Origin: Erythrobacter neustonensis
GTDB lineage: Bacteria > Pseudomonadota > Alphaproteobacteria > Sphingomonadales > Sphingomonadaceae
NCBI RefSeq assembly: GCF_001663175.1
Contig: NZ_CP016033.1
Coordinates: forward strand, 1,612,001-1,676,000
Direction: 5' to 3'
Length of the DNA: 64,000 nucleotides
The notes beneath the pieces are model-generated. The model had not been told where the DNA came from, made no database searches, and saw only the letters and a list, made by a program, of their open reading frames with translations. The stretch's first letter is position 1, and each line of letters opens with the position of its first letter. Made by a program: the position numbers and the translations under genes. This document shows, piece by piece, positions 41,643 to 51,886 of the stretch.

Positions 41643-42563
41643 ATGCCTTTTCGCACAACGCTTGCATCACTGGCGCTCGCCCTGACCCTTGGCCCGCTCG
41701 CAGCCCCCGCACTGGCCGGGGAGGCAGAACCGCAAATCGCGCGCGAGGACGCGCCGGCAGCAACCCCGCCCGCGGCTTTCGCCTTTGCCAAGCCGGTGTT
41801 CGACCGCACCTGGGCCACCATCGGCATCGGCGCGGCGATGGTGCCGAGCTATGCCGGATCGGATGATTACATTGCCTTCCCCTTGCCGCTGATCGTGGGA
41901 CGGATCGGCGGGGTGGGGATCAGCCCCAACGGGCCGGGCTTCGTGCTCGATCTCAACTCGCCCGCGCCGTCGTTCGCGCCGCGCAAGGGCCCGCGGCTCG
42001 CCTTTGGTCCCGCCTTCCGCTTCCGCAACGATCGCAACAACCGCATCCGCGACGAAGTGGTGGCGCGCGCAGGCAGGCTCGATCCCGCGCTGGAAATCGG
42101 CGCGAATGTCGCGGTCAGCTTTTCCGGGGTGTTCAAGCCCTTCGATGCGCTGAGTGTGGGCGTGCAGGCGCGCCGCGACGTGCTGGGCGCGCATGACGGG
42201 CTGATCGTCGAACCGCAGGTGGGCTACCGCGCGCTGGTGGGCAAGGGCATCACCTTGCAAGCGCATGCAAGCGCCGAGTTCGTCGACGACAAATTTGCCG
42301 GTTACTATTTCTCGGTGAACCCGGATCAGGCCTTGGCGACGGGTCTGCCGCAGTTCCGCGCCGATGGCGGGCTGAACCGCGTCGGCTCCACCGCAATCCT
42401 CGCCTATGATCTCGACCGCAACCCCTTGAACGGCGGCTGGTCGCTGACCGGGATCGGCGGGGTGTCGCGCCTGATCGGGGACAGCGCGCGCACGCCCTTC
42501 ACCGCCGCGCGCGGCGATGCGACCCAGTTCATCCTCGGCACGGGGGTCGCCTACACCTTCTGA
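41643..42563 (+). CDS. MipA/OmpV family outer-membrane protein
   Basis: The 306-residue product has a signal peptide (TLASLALALTLGPLAAPALAGEA). The MipA/OmpV opening follows: WATIGIGAAMVPSYAGSDDY, then FPLPLIVGRIGG. Later come GPAFRFRNDRNN and strands to a terminal phenylalanine (GVAYTF). MipA proteins are outer-membrane scaffolds or channels; the ligand is unknown. It is divergent from the crt operon, with one palindrome between them. The neighbouring amidohydrolase gene starts about 70 bases later on the same strand. Confidence 0.85.
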   Translation: MPFRTTLASLALALTLGPLAAPALAGEAEPQIAREDAPAATPPAAFAFAKPVFDRTWATIGIGAAMVPSYAGSDDYIAFPLPLIVGRIGGVGISPNGPGFVLDLNSPAPSFAPRKGPRLAFGPAFRFRNDRNNRIRDEVVARAGRLDPALEIGANVAVSFSGVFKPFDALSVGVQARRDVLGAHDGLIVEPQVGYRALVGKGITLQAHASAEFVDDKFAGYYFSVNPDQALATGLPQFRADGGLNRVGSTAILAYDLDRNPLNGGWSLTGIGGVSRLIGDSARTPFTAARGDATQFILGTGVAYTF

Positions 42564-42635
42564 GGCTGCGCGCCCTTGCCTTGGGTTCGCGCGCGCGCCA
42601 TCAGGTGTCGCGAGAGACACGAGGGGAGAGACACC

Positions 42636-43913
42636 ATGAAGCATTTCTGCAAGCGTCTGATGGCCGGCGCTTCGCTGCTGGCTGCCATCGGCGCGCCCGC
42701 CATGGCCGAGACTGTGGCGATCCGCGCGGGCAGCGTCATCACCGATGCCGGTGCCAATCCGACCGGGCCGGCGACGATCCTCGTCACCGATGGCACGATC
42801 ACCAGCATCACGCCCGGCCATGGCGCAATCACCGCCGACCGCGAGATCGACCTCAGGGCCAAGACCGTGCTGCCCGGACTGATCGACCTGCACACCCATC
42901 TCACCGGCGATCCGGGGGGCGATTTCTGGAAGGAAGCGGTCGAACCCGACGAATGGGGTGTGGTCGTTGGGGCCAAGAACGCGCGCGTCACCGCGCTGGC
43001 AGGCTTCACCACCGTGCGCGAAGCGGGCAGCGGACAGGAAACCGCCTTTTCGCTGCGGCGCGGGACCGCCGAAGGGATCATTCCCGGGCCGCGGATCATC
43101 GCGGCCGGCCCTGCGCTGGCGATCATCGGCGGGCACGGCGACACCAACGGCTTCCGCCCCGAAGTCAACGCGCTGCTCGATACCGGGTTCAATTGCACCG
43201 GCGTGATCGAATGCGCGGCCAAGGTGCGGCTCGCCAGCCAGAACGGGGCCGATGTGATCAAGATCACCGCGACCGGCGGGGTGCTGTCACAGCAGGGCCG
43301 CGGGCTCGAAGCGCATTTCTCGCCCGAGGAGATGAAGGCGATCGCCGACACCGCGCACAGCCTCGGCCTGAAGGTCATGGCCCACGCGCACGGCGCACGC
43401 GGTATACAGCAGGCCGCCGAAGCCGGGATCGACACGATCGAACACGGCACCTATCTCGACGAGGCCGCGGCAAAGGCGATGAAGGCGCGCGGGACGGTGC
43501 TGGTGCCCACGCTGATGGCATTGGAGGGCGTCAGCGAAGGGCTGGGCAAGGGTGTCTATACCCCCGTGGTCGAAACCAAGATCCGGGCGGTGCAGCCGCT
43601 GATGAACTCGCTTGTGGCCCGCGCGCGGCAGTTCGGCGTCACGGTCGCCTTCGGCACCGATGCGGGCGTCTATCAGCACGGCCGCAATGCCGAGGAACTG
43701 GGCCTGATGAAAAAGCAGGGCATGACCGACCGCGAAGTCCTCGCCAGCGCGACCACGGGCGCGGCGCGCGTGCTCGGCATGGAAAACCAGATCGGCAAGC
43801 TCGCCGCCGGCTTTTCGGCCGACATCATCGCGGTCGACGGCAATCCGCTCGCCGATGTCACCGTGCTCGAAAAGGTCGATTTCGTGATGGTGCGCGGGCG
43901 CGTGATCGAGTGA
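42636..43913 (+). CDS. Secreted amidohydrolase (Xaa-Pro dipeptidase/imidazolonepropionase-like)
   Basis: The 425-residue product has a signal peptide (LMAGASLLAAIGAPAMAE) and a complete amidohydrolase metal set: LIDLHTHLTG (HxH), VIKITATGG (carbamylated lysine), MAHAHG, TIEHGTY and FGTDAGVYQHG. The closest described relatives are secreted prolidase-type enzymes (Sgx9260 group) that cut Xaa-Pro or other carboxyl-terminal dipeptides. The ribosome-binding site is GAGGGGAGAG. Its stop overlaps the DUF2585 start (GTGA). Confidence 0.85.
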   Translation: MKHFCKRLMAGASLLAAIGAPAMAETVAIRAGSVITDAGANPTGPATILVTDGTITSITPGHGAITADREIDLRAKTVLPGLIDLHTHLTGDPGGDFWKEAVEPDEWGVVVGAKNARVTALAGFTTVREAGSGQETAFSLRRGTAEGIIPGPRIIAAGPALAIIGGHGDTNGFRPEVNALLDTGFNCTGVIECAAKVRLASQNGADVIKITATGGVLSQQGRGLEAHFSPEEMKAIADTAHSLGLKVMAHAHGARGIQQAAEAGIDTIEHGTYLDEAAAKAMKARGTVLVPTLMALEGVSEGLGKGVYTPVVETKIRAVQPLMNSLVARARQFGVTVAFGTDAGVYQHGRNAEELGLMKKQGMTDREVLASATTGAARVLGMENQIGKLAAGFSADIIAVDGNPLADVTVLEKVDFVMVRGRVIE

Positions 43914-44527
43914 GGCTGCGGTTTGCGGGGACGGGCGCGCTCGTCCCCGATCGCCGGGCGTGGCTGGTGGCCGGTGCGATAACTGCGGCCGCGATCCTCG
44001 TGCTGCTCGCAATGGGCCGCACCCCGATCTGCGAATGCGGTTATGTCAAGCTGTGGCACGGCCAGATCAACGATGCGGGCAACAGCCAGCATCTCGCCGA
44101 CTGGTACACGCCCAGCCACATCATCCACGGGATGATCTTCTATGCCTTTGGCTGGTGGCTGTTCGTCCGGCGCGGGCTGAGCGGGGCACAGGGGGGATGC
44201 TGGGGCCTGCCGCTCGCGGTGCTGCTGGAGGCGGGCTGGGAGGTGCTCGAAAACACGCCGATGGTGATCGCCCGGTTCCGCGCGGTGACTGCCAATTTCG
44301 GCTATTCGGGCGATAGCGTGATTAACTCCGCCGCCGATATCGGGTGGATGGGCTTGGGCTTCTGGCTCGCGCTCAGGCTGCCAGTGCGGCTGACGGTGGC
44401 CCTGGCGATCATCGGCGAACTGGTCGCAGGCTACATGGTGCGCGACAATCTCACGCTCAATGTCATCATGCTGGTCTATCCGCTCGATGCGATTGCGGCA
44501 TGGCAGGCCGCGGGCGGCGTGGCCTGA
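43910..44527 (+). CDS. DUF2585 (UPF0314) membrane protein
   Basis: The 205-residue product starts at a GTG overlapping the amidohydrolase stop. It has several membrane helices and the DUF2585 core GRTPICECGYVKLWHG, then SQHLADWYTPSHIIHGMIFY, ending with DNLTLNVIMLVYPLDAI. It is an inner-membrane protein of unknown function conserved in alphaproteobacteria. Coupling to the amidohydrolase gene is seen in the sequence; a joint role is inferred only from that. Confidence 0.88.
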   Translation: MRLRFAGTGALVPDRRAWLVAGAITAAAILVLLAMGRTPICECGYVKLWHGQINDAGNSQHLADWYTPSHIIHGMIFYAFGWWLFVRRGLSGAQGGCWGLPLAVLLEAGWEVLENTPMVIARFRAVTANFGYSGDSVINSAADIGWMGLGFWLALRLPVRLTVALAIIGELVAGYMVRDNLTLNVIMLVYPLDAIAAWQAAGGVA

Positions 44528-44563
44528 CCGGACTGGACTTGGCTCCCGCCTTGTCCTAATCCG

Positions 44564-46592
<2,029 letters not shown>

Positions 46593-46600
46593 GGCGCGAT

Positions 46601-46625
46601 CCTTCCCCGGCTCGTCCGGGGGAGG
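46601..46625. terminator. 10-bp hairpin after thiC
   Basis: CCTTCCCCGG, CTCGT and CCGGGGGAGG pair (one G-U) ten bases after the thiC stop. It may end thiC and also face the convergent small gene; there is no T-run. Confidence 0.5.
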
Positions 46626-46686
46626 GGGCCATTCGCAGCACGCGGAGGGGCGGGCGGTGCATGATGCACCCCTGCCCCTTCGTGTG

Positions 46687-46821
46687 TCAGGCGTTCTTCA
46701 TGTTCTCCAACCCCTTGATCCCGCCGGGCTTGAGGCTCGGCTGGCTGGCGTTCTGTTTGGGTCCCTTGTCCGCCTTGGGCTTGCGCGCTTCGCGGCTTTT
46801 CTTCTGTTGGCCCTTGGCCAT
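46687..46821 (-). CDS. Very small basic protein (44 residues), conserved-looking
   Basis: The minus strand encodes MAKGQQKKSREARKPKADKG, then a lysine- and proline-rich middle, ending GLENMKNA. The ATG follows GATGGAGACATCCG, a proper ribosome-binding site, and the codon use is that of the neighbours. Short proteins starting MAKGQ(K/M)RSNREKKKPK are common in alphaproteobacteria, so I judge it real. No function is known; the charge suggests nucleic-acid or ribosome contact. Confidence 0.65.
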   Translation of the reverse strand: MAKGQQKKSREARKPKADKGPKQNASQPSLKPGGIKGLENMKNA

Positions 46822-47083
46822 CGGATGTCTCCATCGGGCGAGATGCCCGATGCTGGCCTGCATCAAATAACAACGGCAGTCAATAAATCTGAAATAAATA
46901 CGACAATCGGTTTGAGAATTGCATTGTAGATCGTCAATTCATGCCCACATCAGTATGGCTACCGGTCAAACAGAAATTCGATGCATCCAAGTAAAATTGG
47001 TGCGCTATTTCAGTCCGACTCTTGGCCCCGTGCACAAGTGACCATATCCGGCTGCCCGCGCGGACACGAAAGGAAGCACCATC

Positions 47084-47326
47084 ATGACCCATTATGGCAA
47101 GATCAAGTCCTACGACAGCGCCAAGGGCGCTGGGATGATCACACCCGAAAAGGGCGGCGATGCGCTGTCGTTCAACAAGTCCGACCTGCAACAGCAGGCG
47201 CAGGAGCCGCGCGCTGACCAGCGTTACGGCTACGACACCCGGCAGATCGATGGCGGCAAGGCGCACGCCGTCAATCTCCAGATGGAAGCCGGCACCAGTG
47301 ACAGCTCGGCCAAACAGCAGAGCTGA
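47084..47326 (+). CDS. Divergent cold-shock-domain-like protein
   Basis: The 80-residue product starts MTHYGKIKSYDSAKGAGMITPEKGGDALSF, which follows the CspA layout but has KGAGMI where KGFGFI is usual. FVH is replaced by LSFNKSDL. RNA-binding aromatics are therefore mostly lost. A glutamine/serine tail follows. AGGAAGCACC precedes the ATG. It may be a stress protein with altered nucleic-acid contact, since true CspA is encoded at 50873. Confidence 0.7.
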   Translation: MTHYGKIKSYDSAKGAGMITPEKGGDALSFNKSDLQQQAQEPRADQRYGYDTRQIDGGKAHAVNLQMEAGTSDSSAKQQS

Positions 47327-47347
47327 CGCACCGGCCTGACGCTGCAT

Positions 47348-47378
47348 CATGGGCTTCCGGACCCACCGGGAGCCCATG
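47348..47378. terminator. 13-bp hairpin after the cold-shock-like gene
   Basis: CATGGGCTTCCGG, ACCCA and CCGGGAGCCCATG pair with one G-U. It lies 21 bases after the stop at 47326 and suits a terminator without T-run. Confidence 0.5.
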
Positions 47379-47430
47379 GTCATGTCCGCCCCCGAACCGC
47401 CCCCCATCGCAAATCGCAAAGGCCTCCGCC

Positions 47431-47625
47431 ATGGACATGAACGCACTGCTGCGCGCCCACCAGATCGCCCTCGTCGGCAAGTCCCGCGAGACCACACTGA
47501 TTCGCCGCGCTGCCTACCGCGGGTCGATCGCAGCCCTTGCGTCCCGCATCCGCAGCATGCGCAAGGCTGGCGGTGCGGACGTGGATACGGACCGCTTCGT
47601 GGTGGGAGAGAGCAGGCAGGACTGA
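47431..47625 (+). CDS. Small basic protein of unknown function
   Basis: The 64-residue frame starts MDMNALLRAHQIALVGKSRE and continues as a probable long amphipathic helix rich in arginine (RRAAYRGSIAALASRIRSMRKAGGA). There is no clear ribosome-binding site beyond a weak AAAGG. It lies between a terminator hairpin and the convergent YaiI gene. Composition is protein-like; I recognise no family. Confidence 0.5.
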   Translation: MDMNALLRAHQIALVGKSRETTLIRRAAYRGSIAALASRIRSMRKAGGADVDTDRFVVGESRQD

Positions 47626-47646
47626 GGCGAGCCGCCCCCTGACCGA

Positions 47647-48111
47647 TCAGGACGCCCGGTGCCGCATTCCTACCATCACCCGGTCGAGCGCCTGCAAGAA
47701 TCGTGAGCGATCCGCCTTGCCGAACGGGGCAGGGCCGCCCCCGATACCATCCATCCCGGCGCGCAGGTCGGCCAGAATCGCGCGGGTCGCAATCGCGCCG
47801 CCGATGCTGGCGGGGGTGAACTCCTCGCCATTGTGCTTCAGCACCCGCGCGCCCGCCTTGAGGCAGCGTTCCGCGAGCAGGATGTCGCCGGTGACGACGA
47901 CGCTCCGCGCATCCGCCGCCTCCGCGATCCAGTCATCCGCCGCATCGAAGCTGTCCGAGACGACCACACGCTTCACCCGCGGGCTGTCGGGGATGCGGAA
48001 AGGCGCGTTGCTGACCACGCGAACCTCGGCGCGATAGCGCTCCGCGACGCGGTAGATCTCGTCCTTCACCGGACAGGCATCGGCGTCAATCAGGATGGTT
48101 ATGGGGGGCAT
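47647..48111 (-). CDS. UPF0178/YaiI (DUF188) family protein
   Basis: The 154-residue product starts MPPITILIDADACPVKDEIYRVAERY and has VVVSDSFDAADDWIAE, VVVTGDILLAERCLKAGA and NGEEFTPASI. This is the full pattern of the YaiI/YqxD family, a PIN/NYN-related fold with conserved acidic residues. A nuclease-like role is suspected but not shown. It is monocistronic. Confidence 0.88.
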   Translation of the reverse strand: MPPITILIDADACPVKDEIYRVAERYRAEVRVVSNAPFRIPDSPRVKRVVVSDSFDAADDWIAEAADARSVVVTGDILLAERCLKAGARVLKHNGEEFTPASIGGAIATRAILADLRAGMDGIGGGPAPFGKADRSRFLQALDRVMVGMRHRAS

Positions 48112-48370
48112 GGGGACGGTTTAGCGGAGTGGGGCGGGGGGCGTAAGGGCGAGAGGGGTGTGCGCCCTCATTCTAGCAAGGTTTTACGTAGAGACTTAGA
48201 TTCAACAGAGGCGCGGAGGGCGCTTGCGACAAGTCGTCAAGCGCGTGCATCCAAGAAGTGGTCGAAGTGCTGTGCAACGATCAATGACTAAGAGGTGATT
48301 GGCGCATTGATCGAGAATGACACGAAAATCCCATTGAAATAACAAAGAAATTCGGTAATTAATTGGCGCT

Positions 48371-49822
48371 ATGGAAATCACTAAATCTCCGGGCGTTACG
48401 CCCACTGAAGAGTTCCTTGCAAAACTCTGTGAGCGTAGCTTCCTTAAGCTGTGGAGTTACCCAAACCCTTGGAAATATGACGGAAAGGAGCTTTGTGATC
48501 TCTTGGTTGTTTTTGAGAATGACGTTCTAGTTTTCTTTGACCGAGAGAGTAACCGGCTAAAAAGCACCGATGCCAAGATCGAGGTGGAATGGCCGCGATG
48601 GCGGAAAGAAGTAATTGATAAACAATCTAAGAATGCTTCTGGCGCTGCTCGCTATCTGAAAGCTGGCCGTGGTGTGTTCTTGGATCTTGAAGCAAAGATT
48701 CCGCTGCCGATAAAGATATCTCCAACAGCGAGGGTTCATAAAATTATTGTCGCACATGGCGCTAAGGAGGCGTGCAAGCGCTACAGTGGCGCTAATGTAA
48801 CTGGAAGTTTAGCAGTCGCCTATTCGCCGTTCAATGATAAGAATTTTGATCCACCCTTTTTTGTTTCCATAGACAAGCGCGATCCATTTCATGTATTTGA
48901 CTCTGAGAATCTTGGAATAGTACTAAATGAACTCGATACAATATCAGATTTTATTTGGTACTTAAATGCAAAGTTGGATGCTATTGAACGCTATACTGCA
49001 ATCACGTATTGCGGTGAAGAGGATTTGGTTGCCCACTATCTTTTAAATTACGACAAAAAAGCTGGGCGCCACATAATTGGTGTCGGACCTGATTTTGACT
49101 TTGTCCATATTAGAGAGGGTGAATACGAAGATTTTAGGGGGACCGAAGCATATCGACGACGAAAATTGGCAAATGAGAAATCGCGGACCTGGGATAATCT
49201 TATACAAATGACGGCAGAAAATGCATTGTCAGGGGCTCTATTGGGAGATTCTGATCCATTTAGTACTGAAAATCCGATGCATTATATGGCGAAGGAGCCG
49301 CGATTTATCCGTAGGGTTATTTCAGAACGAATTGAAGCGGCTATCAAGGCGTTTCCGGAGAATGATGCCCCGACCACGCGTAATGTCACTCTTTTGCCAT
49401 CGTTTTATGATCGACTTGGATATGTTTTCCTCCAATTGAAGTCTGATCTAAAGGATCAGAACCTAAATGAATACAGAATGATTAGAACAAAAATCCTAGA
49501 AATTGCATGCGCTTCGGCAAAAATAAAGTTCCCGCGATTGCAAAAAATCGTGGGAATTGCAATCGACGCACCCAAATATGCTGCCTCTAATTCCGAGGAT
49601 TTCATGATTATGGATTTTTCAAAATGGAATAATTCAATCAAGAAATCATATGAAAAAGTTAATGAAGAATTCAAGTTTTTCAAGATTGGAAAGGTCAAAA
49701 AAATAAGGGCTTCAGAGTTTCCTGCACCTCATTTGTCAGAGGGCGGGGTTAGAAAAATCGGACGTAACGAAAAATGTCCGTGTGGCTCAGGGAAGAAGTT
49801 TAAGCACTGTCATTCACGATAG
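48371..49822 (+). CDS. AT-rich SEC-C motif protein with a degenerate nuclease-like N-terminus
   Basis: The 483-residue product ends in a textbook SEC-C zinc motif (IGRNEKCPCGSGKKFKHCH). Its N-terminus (residues 36-60) reads YDGKELCDLLVVFENDVLVFFDRES, which has the strand pattern of PD-(D/E)xK nucleases with the ExK changed. The middle 350 residues match nothing I know. Base use is sharply AT-rich with many ATA, TTA and AGA codons, unlike every neighbour, so the gene was acquired recently. No integrase is beside it. It stands alone between YaiI and an HTH gene. A defence or toxin role is possible but unproven. Confidence 0.7.
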   Translation: MEITKSPGVTPTEEFLAKLCERSFLKLWSYPNPWKYDGKELCDLLVVFENDVLVFFDRESNRLKSTDAKIEVEWPRWRKEVIDKQSKNASGAARYLKAGRGVFLDLEAKIPLPIKISPTARVHKIIVAHGAKEACKRYSGANVTGSLAVAYSPFNDKNFDPPFFVSIDKRDPFHVFDSENLGIVLNELDTISDFIWYLNAKLDAIERYTAITYCGEEDLVAHYLLNYDKKAGRHIIGVGPDFDFVHIREGEYEDFRGTEAYRRRKLANEKSRTWDNLIQMTAENALSGALLGDSDPFSTENPMHYMAKEPRFIRRVISERIEAAIKAFPENDAPTTRNVTLLPSFYDRLGYVFLQLKSDLKDQNLNEYRMIRTKILEIACASAKIKFPRLQKIVGIAIDAPKYAASNSEDFMIMDFSKWNNSIKKSYEKVNEEFKFFKIGKVKKIRASEFPAPHLSEGGVRKIGRNEKCPCGSGKKFKHCHSR

Positions 49823-49866
49823 TTGCCCCCTTTCCTACACCCCCCACCCTAAGTCATTCTCCCGCG

Positions 49867-50541
49867 ATGACCCGCGCCCAGAAACCCCGCTCGCCCCACC
49901 CCGCAACCCGCGCAAAGCTCCGCTCCGTCCCCGGACCCGCCGCCGGGGCTCACGCCGAGCCTCCACACCAGACCACCCGCGTCGATGGCTGGGATCTCGA
50001 ACGGCAGACCGCGTTCCTGCGCGCGCTCTCGGCGACGCATTCGGTGAGCGAGGCGGCGAAGTCGGTGGGGCGGTCGCGGCAGTCGGCCTATCGCTTGCGT
50101 TCGCGATTGAAGGGCCAGCCCTTCGATCTCGCGTGGGAGGTGGCGTTTCATCATTCCTATGACGTGCTCGCCCACGCCGCGCTCGAACGCGCGCTGAACG
50201 GGGTCGAGCGGCCGGTGTTCTACAAGGGCGAACAGGTCGGCTCCTATCGCCGCTTCGACGAGAGCCTGACGCTGGCGCTGCTGCGGTCGAGCACCTTCGC
50301 CGGCAATCCGGTGTTCGGGCGGCTGAAACCGATGGCGGAGCGGCACGCGCGCGATTTCGAGGGGCTGCTGGCCAAGATCGCCAGCGGGGCGGGGGTGGAC
50401 ACCGGGGCGCTGACTCCCGAAGACCCCGACGAATTCGGCCGATCGGACGATGGCGCGCGCGAAAACCCGTGTCCGTCCGGCTGGTCGGACGATGAAATCA
50501 TGCAGACATTACAGGAGTATGGGTGGAGAAAGGCAAAGTGA
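49867..50541 (+). CDS. Helix-turn-helix conserved hypothetical
   Basis: The 224-residue product has an N-terminal basic/proline segment. Residues 38-75 (DGWDLERQTAFLRAL...) then carry a clear helix-turn-helix, SVSEAAKSVGRSRQSAYRLRSRL. The rest is helical (HHSYDVLAHAALERALNGV) with an acidic tail. Similar proteins occur widely in sphingomonads as DNA-binding hypotheticals, possibly related to terminase small subunits or resolvase-like HTH domains. The start is the ATG at 49867, seven bases after GGAATG-poor DNA, so it is not certain. Confidence 0.65.
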   Translation: MTRAQKPRSPHPATRAKLRSVPGPAAGAHAEPPHQTTRVDGWDLERQTAFLRALSATHSVSEAAKSVGRSRQSAYRLRSRLKGQPFDLAWEVAFHHSYDVLAHAALERALNGVERPVFYKGEQVGSYRRFDESLTLALLRSSTFAGNPVFGRLKPMAERHARDFEGLLAKIASGAGVDTGALTPEDPDEFGRSDDGARENPCPSGWSDDEIMQTLQEYGWRKAK

Positions 50542-50872
50542 CACGGTGTCACTTTCGTCAACTTTCCTGGGCCGTCTGCCCGATCCGGTTGCGCCCGGCA
50601 AACGGGGAAGCACGCGCGCCCTCGCCGATGTCCCAAAGCAAGCCTTGCGCGGCGCGATTAGGTGAACGGGCAAAGCTGTGTTAGAAGGTGCTTGCTGACG
50701 TCGAAATTTGCGACGGACTTCGAAATTTGCGCTCCGCCGCCTGGCCTTTTGGTATTCAACCCTTTGGCCCCCGGCGTAAACCAGACGACGACTTCCTTTC
50801 ATCGGACGATAACGCACGAAAACCGCTGCGCGTTGCGGCGGGAATTTACGATGTTCTTGAAAGGAACAGACT
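50542..50872. other. Non-coding leader of cspA
   Basis: This 330-base gap holds no supported gene. It probably contains the cspA promoter and a long 5' untranslated region, as in many cold-shock genes. Its right end carries the ribosome-binding site AAAGGAACAG. A tandem repeat is listed separately. Confidence 0.5.
50697..50731. repeat. Two tandem operator-like repeats upstream of cspA
   Basis: GACGTCGAAATTTGCG (50697-50712) recurs as GACTTCGAAATTTGCG (50716-50731), one mismatch, 19 bases apart. The AAATTT core is AT-rich in GC-rich DNA. The spacing of about two helical turns suits cooperative binding of a regulator. Confidence 0.55.
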
Positions 50873-51085
50873 ATGACTACCAAGACCGGCACCGTGAAGT
50901 TCTTCAACACCGACAAGGGCTATGGCTTCATTCAGCCCGACGACGGTTCGTCGGACAGCTTCGTCCACATCACTGCCGTTCAGGCAGCCGGCATGCAGAC
51001 CCTCGACAAGGACCAGCGTCTGAGCTTCGAGCTCGAGCGCGGTCGCAACGGCAAGGAAAGCGCCGTAAACCTTTCGGCCGCGTAA
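50873..51085 (+). CDS. cspA: Cold shock protein CspA family
   Basis: The 70-residue product is a canonical cold-shock domain with GTVKFFNTDKGYGFIQPDDG (RNP1-like), DSFVHITAVQAAG (RNP2-like) and the late LSFELERGRNGKESAVNL. It binds single-stranded RNA or DNA and prevents RNA structure. A long leader with tandem repeats lies upstream, and AAAGGAACAG precedes the ATG. Confidence 0.95.
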   Translation: MTTKTGTVKFFNTDKGYGFIQPDDGSSDSFVHITAVQAAGMQTLDKDQRLSFELERGRNGKESAVNLSAA

Positions 51086-51210
51086 TCGCGCCGATTGCGG
51101 CGGGGTGCGTTCCGGCGCGCCCCGCCGCTCTCATTTCGGGGACAAGACTGCCCCACGACGACGCCTACCGAATCCCGCCTCCCCCTCTCTCCCGCGGCAG
51201 GACACCGAAC

Positions 51211-51423
51211 ATGGCCCAGACCTACGAATTCTACTGCGAGCGTGCTGACGAAGCCGCCGCGCTTGCCGCCAAGGCAACGCTCGACAATGTGCGCGACCGC
51301 GAATTGCGTTCCGAAAAGACCTGGCGGGGCCTCGCCGAACAGGCGCGCAAGACCGTTGCCGAGCGCGAGAAAGCCGATATCGCCCGCGCCGAACGCCGCG
51401 CGGCAGAAAGCCTCGCCTCGTGA
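51211..51423 (+). CDS. Small conserved alphaproteobacterial protein
   Basis: The 70-residue product starts MAQTYEFYCERADEAAALAAKA and continues as a charged helix with LDNVRDRELRSEKTWRGLAEQ. Similar small proteins are common in sphingomonads and lack a function. The frame extends upstream without start signals; the ATG at 51211 gives the family-like N-terminus. It lies between cspA and the ribosome hibernation gene, on the same strand. Confidence 0.7.
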   Translation: MAQTYEFYCERADEAAALAAKATLDNVRDRELRSEKTWRGLAEQARKTVAEREKADIARAERRAAESLAS

Positions 51424-51513
51424 ACGCTTCACCCGATTGCGCTGGAACGCGGGGATCGGGATCGCCATATTTCCCTTGGGCAACAGGCTACTGAACCCAA
51501 AGGAGACGATGCC

Positions 51514-51867
51514 ATGAGCACGATGCAGTTCCAGTTCAACACCGACAGCTCGGTGATGGGAACCCGCGATGTGGCCCAGCGGATCGAGGCGCAGGTGCGC
51601 CAGCGGCTGGCACGGTTTGCGGACCGCTTGACGCGGATCGAGGTGCATGTCTCGGACGTCAACGGACGCAAGCACGGCGCGGACGACAAGCATTGCACGA
51701 TCGAGGTCCGCCCCCGCGGCGCGCGCCCGATCGGGGTGACGGGCAAGGCCGCCGATGTCGACGCTGCGGCGCGGATCGCGGCCGGCACGATGGCAGAACG
51801 GCTTGGCCGGGTGCTGGGAAGGGCCGAACGCGGCCGGCGCAATCCTTCGCCCGACAAGGTGATCTGA
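51514..51867 (+). CDS. HPF/RaiA-type ribosome hibernation factor
   Basis: The 117-residue product has the family fold outline: an N-terminal strand FQFNTDSSVMG, a helix VAQRIEAQVRQRLARFADRLTRIEVHVSD, and a second strand CTIEVRPRG, followed by a helix and a short basic tail. HPF and RaiA block the decoding centre of resting ribosomes. It is slightly shorter and lacks the long C-terminal dimer domain. AAAGGAGACG precedes the ATG. Confidence 0.8.
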   Translation: MSTMQFQFNTDSSVMGTRDVAQRIEAQVRQRLARFADRLTRIEVHVSDVNGRKHGADDKHCTIEVRPRGARPIGVTGKAADVDAAARIAAGTMAERLGRVLGRAERGRRNPSPDKVI

Positions 51868-51886
51868 CATCCCGGGCGCGGGGGCG

